NCBI GenBank assembly: GCA_000827205.1
Contig: KN832566.1
Span: 18,543-82,542, forward strand
DNA from: Plicaturopsis crispa FD-325 SS-3
Lineage: Eukaryota > Basidiomycota > Agaricomycetes > Amylocorticiales > Amylocorticiaceae
Direction of reading: 5' to 3'
DNA length: 64,000 nt
Within the stretch, counting starts at the first letter, position 1. Every line of letters starts with the position of its first letter. Below, piece after piece: positions 22,985 through 33,730 of this stretch. Below the pieces are notes generated by a model. The model was not told the origin of the DNA. It searched no databases and saw only the letters and a program-made list of their open reading frames with translations. A program made the translations under genes and the position numbers.

Positions 22985-23890
22985 CCACCGGTAAGTCACA
23001 TCTTCGCATGTTAAGTACGTCTCCCCCCTCCCGCTGAAGTTTTCTCGTTTTTACATACTTACAGATCTTACTCAGGCAATTGTCCAGAGTCCATATGCCT
23101 CTCATAACATGTCCCTATTTGTTTTAAGCTCAGGGATAGACTAGGTGGGTCCCGAGATATAAATTTCGGGATATGTGCTGCATTCCTGACTTTCCACATG
23201 TCTCTACCCCTCCAGGACGCATTTTATTCGACATATGTGCCTCTTCCACGTCGGTTCCACATTCTCGGACCTGGAGAAGCTCTTGGGTAAGTTATCCGGA
23301 CTGCATTGTCCACCCCCTCACCATTTTTCCTCTGCACCTGCCAAATACTTGATAACTCATATTTTGCGCCTTCAGGAGGCCTACAGGGACGACTATAGAT
23401 GCTCTGGTGCGCATGCACCGCCCTGGTTAGTGCCTCTTCACTCACCCTCCACAGTTTTGGCGCATTTTTGACATTTTAAGCGGTCAGCTAGTCATGAGAT
23501 CTTTTATAACCTCAATGTATTGACCCGTAGGCCCAAAACGAGAGGGCTTTCAAGGTGTTGAGGTAGGTATTAGGGTATACACCTCGCGTTTTTTACCAGA
23601 CATACATTATGTATAGTGCATTAATCAAGCCTTGTGAAAGCAAAATGAATACATAGAAAGCATACCAATACATGTATCAAGGTAGCCTACAAAAGAAACC
23701 TAAGAAAAGGATGAATAATGAATTAATTAGTCGAGCTCGTCGTTGTCGACGACGAGCACGACGTCTCGGAACGTTGAGGACGCGCGTGGAACGTGGCTGA
23801 GTACACACGGCATACGCCGGGCAGCCCGGATGCCGGGTCCGGAAGCCGTTTGCACTGAGGTCAAAAGTCAAATCCTGCCGTGGAGTTCCC
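22985..23890 (-). repeat. Long imperfect inverted repeat, right arm
   Basis: This is the reverse-complement partner of 21346-22135, ending outside with the same 16-base block (23875-23890). It is about 110 bp longer than the left arm, with extra sequence at about 23010-23130. In the minus-strand direction of the left arm, equivalent to the plus strand here, short exon-like pieces are bounded by splice-like sites, for example after 'cctccag' near 23216 ('DAFYSTYVPL') and after 'cttcag' near 23376 ('EAYRDDYRCSG'). This hints that the unit may derive from a spliced gene. The outer end lies about 170 bp before the DNA ligase start, so this arm overlaps that gene's promoter region. Confidence 0.7.
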
Positions 23891-24059
23891 GCCAACCTTA
23901 AAAGGGTGACCAGCACCATGCATGTCACCAACGCGTTTCTAGCCCGGGCCGGAATGTTGAAGTCGCGACGCGTCTCTTTCTTCAATGCGCGCTGCTTGGA
24001 CTCTTTGACCTTGGTCCCTTTCAACCACCTCTTTCAATTCCCTTTGCCTGAGTATTTCG

Positions 24060-27000
24060 ATGCAATCAGCTGCTCTGTATGGACGCTGAGCATCTGCCTG
24101 CCGCATCCGTGCCTTTCTCTTTGCAAGTGTTGCTCAATTATATGTGTTTTGAGTGCGACAACTGATTTGCGCCACATTGCATCAGCTTTGCCTCGCTGCT
24201 GCACGAGATTTCGACCATCAAGCCCAAGAAATCTGCGCTGAACAAAGGCCAGCCGAGCTCCTCTCTTGCCCTGCAAACCCTGCGGAGATGGATATCCGAA
24301 CTACACGAGCGATTTTCCCCTGTTCCCCCCAGCACAGCGATCTCCATATTCCGCCTATTGTTCCCGGAAGAAGACGCCCGCCGCAAATATGATCTCCAGG
24401 AAACTAGACTAGCAGGAACCCTTGCACGCGTTTTTGGCGTCTCTGGCTCGACCAGTCGCGGACGGACCCTTGCACAGTGGAATGGCGAGCAAGCCTCTGG
24501 TTGTCTGGGACACGAGGTCAGAGCGATGATGGAGCAGGCGAACTCTGTGTGTGCCCTGTTATATACGTGTAACATGCAGCGCTCTTACCGTCAATTATAC
24601 AGGACGACTGCGATAGAATCAGCGAGCTGAGTATCGCCGACGTCGATTCCCTGTTAGACGAACTGGCGTCGAAATCCTCTTTTTCCGATCATTCTATCCG
24701 TCGGCAGTGTCCCCCCACAAACCGCCCGACGAGGTCAAGGATAAAAGTTCTTCAAGAGCTCTACCACGGTTTGTCGCCCTTGGAAGCTTCGTTCGTCACG
24801 CAGATCATTTTGAAGGACCTCCGCCCCCTCTTGTATCCTATCTCCGAGACCCACTACACCATTGCGCTAAACGCGTACAATACCCGCTCCATCACAGCCT
24901 TAACCAAGGAAGATGCGATGCGGGCTTGGGATAGTACAGGGAATCTACAGAAAATCTACCGAGTGCGATCAAGACTCGACGAGGCGGTCAAAGAATTCGA
25001 AACAGGCGAAAACTCTGTGCCTACTCCAGTGCTTGGCACCCCTATCGAGGTATAGCTTCCTGTGTCGCGTTATTCCTCGCAAGACCTCACAAACCCTTTA
25101 ACGACAGATACCCAAGTCCGTGAAGGGCCGCGGGTGCTCGGATGCGCTGCGGCATCTCGGTAAATCAGGGCTAGTATGGGCCGAGACCAAGTACGACGGA
25201 GAACGCGCGCAAATTCATCTTCAGGTTGCAGTCGACGGCAGCTCGTATATCACCATCTTCAGCAAGAAAAAGAATGAATCAACAATGGATCGCTATGCTG
25301 TCCATCAGTACGTGCGCCCTCGTTATGCGTAGCAGGTAGCTCACGTCGCTCTCTTACTCTCTTGTAGCATCATTCGGGATGCGTTGTGTCTGCCTCATGG
25401 CGCTGGAATTTCCAGTAGCAAAGTCAAGAAAAACATCATACTTGACGCAGAAATGGTTGCCTTCTCTGACGCCACTCAGAGAGTTGACGGTCGGTCCCCA
25501 CGCTGTCTCGTCACAGAGCGTCTGTTGATAATCTGTGTTTCGCCGTTATAGAATTTTGGAGGATCCGAAGTTTAGTCGAAAGTACTGGACGGGGACCTAG
25601 AGCCTCCCGCTTCAAGAGGGCTCCTCCCCAGGCACCTGATGCGTTAGTTCCATTCGATCTCACGGCCGGCCAGCTACCTAACAAACTCGCTGCCTTTCCA
25701 GTGAATCCCAATTTTCCCTTGCGTCTAACGCTTCCGATTGCGGGACCCGCCATCTTGCGCTGATATTCTTCGACGTCCTTGTCCTTGACGACGCATCTCT
25801 CCTCGACGAAGCGTACTCTACGCGAAGGTCGATCCTCGAGTCTGTCATACAGCCTATTCCAGGCTACTCCATGCTCGCGGAGCGTGTTCCGATTACGATA
25901 AAGCGCGACAGCGGAGACGATGGCAGTGACGAACTGCGGAGGGTGTTCGCACAGCTCATCGCGGATCACCAGGAAGGCGCCGTCCTCAAAGCAAACGAAA
26001 GTGCATACAACTGCTGGCGCCTTCCATGGGTCAAGGTCAGTCGCTTCTCGTCGTCAAGTGTATCGGATGTTGAAACGGCGCAGCTGAAGAAAGACTACAT
26101 CCCTGGGTATGGCGATACCGTCGACCTTGTGATAGTAGGCGCAGTATGGGATAAGGAGCGGGCACGGGAGCTCCGTGGTGAGTACCCTTATTCTGTCACA
26201 GCCCTTTCTACGCTTATCATCTTACAGTGGCACCGACCGCTTTTACGACTTTTTATGTGGGTGTTCTGAGCAACAGCGATGCTCTCAAGACAAATGTATG
26301 TACCTGTTGCATCATTTTACTGTGCCCCTCGCTCAACATCGCGAGTAGCCCAATTTACGACCCCACTTCGAGGTATATTTCACCGTCGCCTACGGACAAG
26401 ATCGGGAACAGCTGGAAGAGCTCAACTTTCTCGTGAAGAACTCGAATCCCGTTGATTACTCTTCTTCTCCTTCTGTGCGTACTCTTTCTGCCGAATCGCA
26501 TCGCTACTAACAGAAGCACATGTTCCAGTCTCCCAATTTGTGCTACACATTCAACATGCTCCCAAGCCTCCGCCGGCCTACGACCATGTTCAGCACACCG
26601 CTGGTGGTCGAACTCTGCGGTGCGGGTTTTACCAAGGCTGCGGCGAGCAAGGTACGCCATCATCCCACCCACTTGAACCTACACTCACATGCCATCCCCA
26701 GTACTACGAGCTGCGTTTCCCGCGCATCGTGAAATACTTTCGCGCCTCCGAGCGCAGCTGGGCGGACACCGTCCCCCTGCACGACCTGCACTCCATCGCG
26801 CGCGAGTCCGTCGGCCGCGACCGCTCGCACAAGGACGTCACAGACTGGTGCAACGACCTGTGGGGCGTGCCGTCCTCGCCGGGTGTGAAGAGCGCGCTCA
26901 AGCGTGCGGCAGCGGCGGACGACTGGGAGGCAAAGCTGGCGCGGTTAGACAAGAAGCCGCGGCGCGAGAGGGGCTTCGCACCCGACAAACAACAAGGTAC

Positions 27001-27724
27001 TGCAGCAAGGACCGTCGCGGGGACGACACTCAAGGAACACCCGGCGCCATTGGGACCGCGCCCGGCACTATGTCCAAAGCCGCTGGGCTCGGTTGCCAAT
27101 GCCGGGGCTGTGATGAAAGTGCACAGCGAAACGCGACCGCGCTCTCAGCTGGTTGATTCTGGCAAGGAAGACAATCGGGCGCGTCCGAAAGCGCTAAAAG
27201 GCACTGCTCCGGCTCAGAGTGCTGCAGTCCCAGTCTCACGCATCGACGGACGCTCTCCACCAACCCCGCCGACGGCGACAAAATCCCGAGCTCCCAGTAC
27301 GAATGCCCCTTCGGCTACCCCAGCCACCGTGCACGACTTGCTGCGCACCTCCCTCGTGTGGTTCGCGCGGCCACATGGCTCCAGGTGCACACCGCGGCGG
27401 AGCATGGTGCCGCCCGGCAGCCGCATCCACTCCCTGGAATCCTTCCTCGCCGGCTGCGGATGGGACTCTGTGTGTGAGGGGCGCAACGCAGCACCCGCTG
27501 CTTGTCAAATAGTCACATGGGCAGAACGCGGGGTGATCTTCGTCGACACCACCGATGCGACAGGCGATGCATGGAGGGAGCAGACGCTGCAGCTCCTGGA
27601 CCGGCGGCGGCTTTCCGCGAGGTTGACGCCGCGCAAAGCGATCTGGGTGTGCGATTCGCAGATGCTAGTGCACCAGGAGGAGGCAGGCTGTGTGGGGCGG
27701 TATGCCCTGCTTAAGTTGGACTGA
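24060..27724 (+). CDS. ATP-dependent DNA ligase, ligase IV-like, unusual C-terminus
   Basis: ATG at 24060 with a 109-nt first intron gives 'MQSAALFASLLHEISTIKP', and the frame then runs 'FRLLFPEEDARRKYDLQETRLAGTL' and 'SPLEASFVTQIILKDLRPLLYP', typical of the ligase IV N-terminal domain. The nucleotidyltransferase motifs follow: ETKYDGER (motif I, adenylated Lys), 'ILDAEMVAF' (III), 'LALIFFDVLVLDD' (IIIa), 'EGAVLKANES' (IV) and 'WVKLKKDYIPGYGDTVD' (V). After the OB-fold region ('YYELRFPRIVKYFR') the protein has a basic, Ala/Pro-rich linker and a last block of about 130 residues ('SLVWFARPHGSR', 'AIWVCDSQML'). I cannot match this block to the tandem BRCT repeats that bind XRCC4/Lif1; it might be one highly diverged BRCT. 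Ligase catalysis is well supported; a role in non-homologous end joining is inference. The start is less certain than the body. Confidence 0.85.
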
Positions 27725-27965
27725 TATTTATCAAGTATTTATCACGAATGTAATGTGCGCGACTATGATAGCACTTCTGCTGCAGCTGCTTGAACTGGAA
27801 GCTTCTCGGAATCGTCGTGAACTTGCTTGTCAATGAGCAATATGGAACATTATGATTACGTAATCGATAACGGGGCCAATGTTTTGTCAGGGTGCTCTCT
27901 AGCTCTCTCTGCTCCTTAACTTTCCATTTCTCTCTCGAGTTGCGCTTGCGCTGTCGACGACGACG

Positions 27966-29248
27966 ATGAGCGGTCTCATTTCGCCCAAACCGACGTCGTA
28001 TTTGCAGCAGCAGCAGCAACAGCAGAGCAACATGGCCTTCCAACGCTCGCTGTACACCGACACCCCGCCCCTCGCCCAGCCCGTGCCGCACCAGCCCACC
28101 GCGCAATTCCTCGCCCCGCAGTCGCACCTCACCGTGAACGAGGACGGCAAGATCTACGCGCTCGTGATCGACCTCATGGATCCGGCCACGCGCGAGGGCG
28201 CGCTGCTCGAGCTCTCGAAAAAGCGCGAGCAGTACGACGACCTCGCGCTCGTGCTCTGGCACGCCTTCGGCATCATGCCTGCGCTCCTGCAGGAGATCGT
28301 GTCCGTGTACCCGCTGCTCTCCCCGCCGAACCTTACCGCGCACGTCTCGAACCGCGTGTGCAACGCCCTCGCGCTGCTGCAGTGCGTCGCCTCGCACCCG
28401 GAGACGCGCCAGCTCTTCCTTAACGGTAAGTCCGTCCACTCCCGGCGCACGCGCACCCCTCCTCCCCACTGACGCACGCACAGCGCACATTCCACTCTTC
28501 CTGTACCCGTTCCTCAACACCACGAGCAAGACGCGGCCGTTCGAGTACCTGCGCCTGACGAGCCTCGGCGTCATCGGCGCGCTCGTGAAGCAGAACGACA
28601 ACAACACCGTCATACACTTCCTGCTCTCCACGGAGATCATCCCGCTGTGCCTGCGCATCATGGAGACCGGCTCGGAACTGTCCAAAACCGTCGCGATATT
28701 CATCGTGCAGAAGGTGCGTACCTGCTGCATTTCGTTTTCGTCGAGCGTGCAGCTGACACCGTCCCGCGCAGATCCTGCTCGACGAGACGGGGCTCACGTA
28801 CATCTGTCACACGTACGAGCGCTTCTACGCCGTTGGCACCGTGCTCTCGAACATGGTCGCGCAGCTTGTGGAGACGCAGGCCGTGCGCCTGCTCAAGCAC
28901 GTAGTGCGCTGCTACTTGCGGCTGAGCGACAATCTCAGGTGAGTAGCGGCTTCCTTGTATGATCAGATGCCGTCTCCGTGCCGTGCCACCCTCTCCGCGT
29001 CTCCTGCACCGCTGCACCTACTGACGCCATCCTCACCCGTATCACAGAGCACGCGAGGCGCTCCGCGCATGCCTCCCCGAGCCGTTGCGAGACCAGACGT
29101 TCAGCGTTCTGCTCAAGGTGCGTTCTGGTTCCACCCCTTCCCTCCGTTTATCCCTTCTCGCTACATCACGCTGACGCATCTCACGCAGGGCGACATGGTG
29201 ACGAAGCGCTGTCTGACGACGCTGCTCAACAACCTGAACGACCAGTAA
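27966..29248 (+). CDS. CNOT9: CNOT9/Rcd1/Caf40, CCR4-NOT complex subunit
   Basis: Five exons encode a Gln-rich N-terminus (seven Gln at about residues 14-20) and then the Rcd1/CNOT9 armadillo-repeat core: '[30 protein letters not shown]', '[20 protein letters not shown]', '[20 protein letters not shown]', '[20 protein letters not shown]', '[18 protein letters not shown]' and '[13 protein letters not shown]'. The sequence follows this slowly evolving family throughout. CNOT9 scaffolds the CCR4-NOT deadenylase and binds tryptophans of silencing factors. The upstream intergenic gap from the ligase is only 241 bp. The gene is intact; a shortened second copy lies 3.4 kb downstream on the same strand (32621-33401). 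Confidence 0.95.
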
Positions 29249-29616
29249 AGCCTTGGCCGCGGCCACTGACGGTTCTGACGCTTAGGCCACAGCCCCATAA
29301 TACGACCGCCCAAAAAGACATCAACGACGGACTAGCGTTATCTACATATATCCTTACTGCGCCCATATCAGCCTGTGTACTCGTATTCTCCCGCACACCC
29401 ACTCCCGTCCTCACTCACGCCTTCTCGTCCTCACTTACTTGTCAATAAGGCTTTCTGCATCCACGGACACTACTTACCCTACTGCCACCTAGTACCTATT
29501 ACCTCGCGCGCGTCCCTCCCTTCCTTTCGGGTTTTCCTGTACTGGCTGTAAATGCACTGTTTTAATACGCGGTATCGTGCACGGATAGTCCCAAGCCTCG
29601 AGTACTTCAAGTGCTA
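29249..29616 (+). repeat. CNOT9 3' flank, duplicated at 33402-33730
   Basis: The 3' untranslated and flanking sequence of CNOT9 is nearly identical to 33402-33730, including 'aaaaagacatcaacgacgga', 'tctacatatatccttactg' and 'ttaatacgcggtatcg'. Strong identity stops at about 29577. Beyond it only weak similarity continues. This shows that the second CNOT9 copy arose by a DNA-level segmental duplication, not by retroposition; the copied introns agree. Confidence 0.8.
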
Positions 29617-30880
29617 AGTATGAGCCAGGCTCCTACCCATCCGTCGCTTCGAGGGTCAATAAAATCAGTGTTAGGACGATGAGTTGAATGTTCAGTGATA
29701 TTGCGGCGTACGGACATCTCCGTATATTTGAGCTCCGACACAACTAACTTTCAAACTCAGTACTCTTATTTTCTTGACCCTCTCAGACTTAGGTTCGGTT
29801 CAAGCCCCGCCTCCTTGTTGGGATTAAAGTTGGTGCTCCGCAAGCTCCGCACTCCCATCGGAGGAGGGGCTTGTTCCAAGGTCCGTCAAAATCGTAGGTT
29901 TTTGTACGACACCTAGTGGATTTTGTGTTGCTCGAAACCACCTTTACTTGGTGCACCAAATGCTCAGAACGGTTTTTCCAATCGTTCTGTCTCCTCAGAA
30001 TTTTTATTGAGTGCTATTGCTTTGTTCCTCCGAGGTCAAAAGGCCAGCTTCGTGACATGGAAATATGCTGCGGCAAGTTCTGCCTCAGACAGTCGTATAA
30101 GATCCCAAAATAAAAATTCGAGATGACAAGATTGTTCTATAATATAAATACAGTAAGTCTGTCACTATCATCGTGTTATTTGGGCATGAATTGAGCGCAG
30201 GAGATGCTCCGCCGCAAGGCGTCCTAAACGTCGAAATCGACGCGACGACTTCAAATCGTGCAAATAAGGGCACGTGACTTACTCCGTTTTACCCTACTTT
30301 CGTCGCTCACTGGCGACCACATATCGGAAAGTCCCCCCAAAAAATTGGGACGCCCATCTAATAGGCATAGAACGCCGGACAGCTCGAAAGTTTGAGGAAA
30401 ATGGAGCAATTTCAGGAATGTTGGCTCAAATACGGTATTTCAGGCCTGGTGCCACATTTGTGAAGATGGCCAAATGGTGTATTCTACACAACATATTACA
30501 GCAAAATAAGTACCAAGTATCTTAGCTATACATATAAGCAGCAACATTGCCCCTCAGAGGTAGGTGATTGGACCTGTTTTTGTGCGAGCAAGGGCCGACG
30601 AAAAACCTCGCTCGAGCGAGGTTTTTGGAGCAAGCCCCTTCTGCGAAGGTTCGCCGGCTTGCCGGCGCGGAGCAAGAGGGCTTGTTCCGAACCTATCTCA
30701 GACTCCTCTCAGCGACGGGTCAAGAAAATAAGAGTACTGAGTTTGAAATTTAGTTGTGTCGGAGCTCAAATATACGGAGATGTCCGTACGCCGCAATATC
30801 ACTGAACATTCAACTCATCGTCCTAACACTGATTTTATTGACCCTCGAAGCGACGGATGGGTAGGAGCCTGAGTATGAGC
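29617..30880. mobile_element. Non-autonomous Mutator-like (MULE) transposon, 9-bp target duplication
   Basis: The element body is 29626-30871 (1,246 bp). It is bounded by identical 9-bp target-site copies AGTATGAGC at 29617-29625 and 30872-30880. Terminal inverted repeats begin CAGGCTCCTACCCATCC and are almost perfect for about 155 bp (one mismatch seen), with weaker similarity to about 200 bp. No open frame resembles a transposase, so movement would need enzyme from elsewhere. Long terminal repeats plus a 9-bp duplication are the pattern of Mutator-like elements such as fungal Hop. The nearly identical ends suggest a recent insertion. An exact 26-bp palindrome lies inside at 30601-30626, and short GC-rich inverted segments flank it. 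Confidence 0.88.
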
Positions 30881-31164
30881 GTGATATCTGGCGAACGATG
30901 GAATGCCGGTATTTTAGCTGAGGCTCTCAGAGACTCATGTCGAGTGTCTCTCATCCGAAGGAAAGTACGGACAGCTGAAAAGTGAAGTGCGTGTCCCACT
31001 CGGTAAATACAGATAAAATGCACGAATACTCGTCGCCGTACGCAGCATATTGGGTGGCTCTTCGTCGTCCACGGCGTGTCTCCGTCTAGTGAGATACCGC
31101 ACCGGGTCCAGCGAACTCGATCTCCTGCAACAACCGCTGCGCGACGACGACCACGTCTCTCGAT
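30881..31164. other. HNH gene promoter region, with a diverged copy downstream
   Basis: The stretch at about 31005-31090 ('aaatacagataaaatgcacgaatactcg' region to 'tgtctccgtct') matches about 33860-33945 with clear but reduced identity and in the same order. The duplication that made the second CNOT9 copy therefore once extended to here. No separate gene was seen. Confidence 0.55.
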
Positions 31165-32477
31165 ATGCCTTCTTTACCTTTACCTCGCGAGGATGATCCT
31201 GTCCTTGAAAAGCTCGGAGATACCCCCAAAAGCGCTTACATCACCTACATCCTGCCCGCCGAGGACGACGCCAGCGCAGCCACCGACGCTCGCAGGCTCA
31301 CCAATATTCGCATTCTCGGCGGCCTCCTCATCTACGCACCCACGTCAAAAGCTTGCGAATGCGTAGCCAGGGAGATCTTGTCTGCAATAAGTATCGATAC
31401 CGATCGTCGCGATGCACTCGATAGACTCAATCGACTCGGCCAGCTGTATTTCGACCATTTCATCCGTGTTTGTGAGCATTGTCCCTTTCCTTCTCGGGAT
31501 GTTATCCATTTAAGTGCCACGCACAGTCAAGAAGTACAAAAGTCGTACGCCTATTCCGTCCGATCACCCTTCCAGACCGTCGTACAACGAGCAACGAGCT
31601 TTGATCCAAACACCTCAAAACCATTCTAGTGCGAAACAGAACGTATGTACGTCGTGCATGTGTACAACACGTCGTTGCTGAACGGACATTGGCAGGCCCT
31701 CATCCGGGATGGCTTTCGATGCATGTTGACCGGGAAGATCGACCAGAGCGTTTTTGTGAGCAATAGTAGTGTCTTCCCCGACCCACACGAAATGTTCACG
31801 ACGACAAACTGTTGTCACATCATGCCCGAAGCAACGAACACTTTCAACGATGTCAAAGATCCGGATCTGGAGGCGAGTTCTGTTCCCCAGATTATAAGCC
31901 TCTCAATCTCGCTGATGCCAGCTCGCACAGATCGAATGGGCGAGCAGAGTATGGACGATTTTGGAACGCTTCGGGTACGGTGACATCCGGAAGGAGCTCG
32001 AGGGAACCGCCGCCCACTGGTTAGGCAACATCTTAACGCTTGATGCCAGCGTCCACGACTTGCTGGATAATCTGAACCTTTGGCTGGAGAAGGTCTCTGG
32101 CCAGGTACGCTCATCGTCAGCATTTCAGTGTCAGCACGCAGGCTGACATTTGCATGCAGGACCATACCTACTATGTGCGGACTTATCCGCCCAGACTTCG
32201 AACAGGATACAGCATCCCCGAAACCGTGCATTTCACTGTCCATGACACGGATGTTCCTGGCTTTCCACGGCCGTATGTGGAGCATTTGCCCTTGCCCAGC
32301 CCTCGATACCTCGAACTCCATGCTGCGTGCTGCAAAGTGGCCCACATGTCAGGCGCCGCTGAGTATCTCGACGAGGTCATGCGCGACATAGAGTCGATCG
32401 GGGTTCTCGCAGAAGACGGAGGATCCGCGGACGTTCTTGTTCAGGCCATGATATCCCGTTTCGTAGCGCCAGTTTGA
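31165..32477 (+). CDS. HNH_2-type nuclease domain protein
   Basis: The start is MPSLPLPREDDPVLEKLG, and five exons join in frame ('VFKKYKSRTPIPSDH', 'SSAKQNALIRDGFRCMLTG'). The central part shows the fungal HNH_2 pattern: 'RDGFRCMLTG', about 40 residues, then 'TNCCHIMPEATN', where the His-Ile-Met-Pro element corresponds to the usual 'AHIIP'. A helical C-terminal region follows, ending 'AMISRFVAPV'. Such proteins are numerous and variable in Agaricomycetes, and their function is unknown. The metal-binding Cys and His are present, but nuclease activity is not certain. It lies between the intact and broken CNOT9 copies and does not overlap either. Confidence 0.75.
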
Positions 32478-32620
32478 TACCCGTTCCGCTCCAACTTTTG
32501 GGCGTCTCGATTCTATGTACCGTAGAACTTGTACTTGTCTGTCCCGGGCGAAGTGCAAACTAGTGCAAACGGTTCACGCCTATTGAATATGCTCGCTTCG
32601 CTCGCAATTATGCACCCCGG

Positions 32621-33401
32621 CCGCCCCTCGCCCAGCCCGTGCCGCATCAGCCCACCGCGCAGTTCCTCGCCCCGCAGTCGCACCTCACCGTGAACGAGGA
32701 CGGCAAGACCTGCGCGCTTGTGATCGACCTCATGGACCCGGCCACGCGCGAGGGCGCGCTGCTCGAGCTCTCGAAAAAGCGCGAGCAGTACGACGACCTC
32801 GCGCTCGTGCTCTGGCACGCCTTCGGCATCATGCCCGCGCTCCTGCAGGAGATCGTGTCCGTGTACCCGCTGCTCTCCCCGCCGAATCTCACTGCGCACG
32901 TCTCGAACCGCTGCTGCCTCATGTCCTCGCCGAGGGCGTAACTGATAGGGCCACGCAGATTTTGCTTGATGAGACGGGTCTCACGTACATCTGCCACACG
33001 TATGAGCGTTTCTACGCCGTCGGTACCGTGCTCTCGAACATGGTCGCGCAGCTCGTCGAGACGCAGGCCGTGCGCCTCCTCAAGCACGTCGTGCGCTGCT
33101 ACCTACGGTTGAGCGACAACCTTAGGTGAGCCGCCGTCTCCACGTCTCCTGCACCGCTGCACCGTACTGACGACATCCTCTTTTCTATTGCAGAGTGGCA
33201 CGCGAGGCCCTCCGCGCATGCCTCCCCGAACCCCTGCGGGACCAGACGTTCAGCGTTCTGCTCAAGGTGCGTTCTGTCTCCTCCCCTCCCTCTCTCCCCC
33301 CCTGCCCGTTTTCGCTGCATCATGCTGACGTACACCCGCAGGGCGACATGGTGACGAAGCGCTGTCTGACGACGCTGCTCAACAACCTGAACGACCAGTA
33401 A
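32621..33401 (+). pseudogene. Truncated second copy of CNOT9
   Basis: The similarity to CNOT9 begins abruptly at 32621, at about codon 35 ('[17 protein letters not shown]'), so the start codon and Gln-rich N-terminus are missing. The first part runs to 'TAHVSNR' (about 32912). About 45 bp of unrelated filler follows (about 32913-32957, 'ctgctgcctcatgtcctcg...'). Sequence then resumes at '[18 protein letters not shown]' (the fourth block), deleting the middle armadillo repeats and two introns. The remaining introns (after 'DNLR' and 'SVLLK') and the final 'NNLNDQ' with stop are retained. Nucleotide identity to the parent is very high, so the copy is young or has been homogenised by gene conversion. 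It cannot make a normal CNOT9. Confidence 0.88.
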
Positions 33402-33730
33402 TCCCTCGGCCACGGCTCTGACGGCGTTCAGGCCCCAGCCGCCGCCAGAACACGACCGCCCAAAAAGACATCAACGACGGACCAGCGTTATCTACATATA
33501 TCCTTACTGTGCCCATATCCGCCCGTGTACTCGTATCCCCGCGCACCCACTCCCGTCCTCACTCACGCCTTCTCGTCCTCACTTACTTGTCAATAAGGCT
33601 TTCTGCATCCACGGACACTACTTACCCTACTGCCACCTAGTACCTATTACCTCGCGTCCCTCCCTACCTTTCGGGTTTTCCTGTACTAGCTGTAAATGCA
33701 CTGTTTTAATACGCGGTATCGCACGGAGAG
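33402..33730 (+). repeat. Copied CNOT9 3' flank
   Basis: This is nearly identical to 29249-29577 with small indels. At about 33740-33770 the weakly similar 'agtgcttgagtgggacgtgg' aligns with the target region of the transposon in the parent copy (about 29610-29625 joined to 30881 onward) but has no insertion. It serves as a paralogous empty site. Confidence 0.75.

Noticed and set aside
27711-28803. Long minus-strand frames opposite CNOT9
   Set aside because: They are antisense shadows of a GC-rich, strongly conserved coding gene.
29785-29830. A 'ggttcaagccc' box-B-like motif suggesting a tRNA gene
   Set aside because: It lies in the transposon's terminal region, and I found no matching A box, acceptor stem or anticodon arm around it.
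32621-33401. Second CNOT9 copy as a processed retrocopy
   Set aside because: It keeps two introns and untranscribed 3' flank, so it arose at the DNA level.
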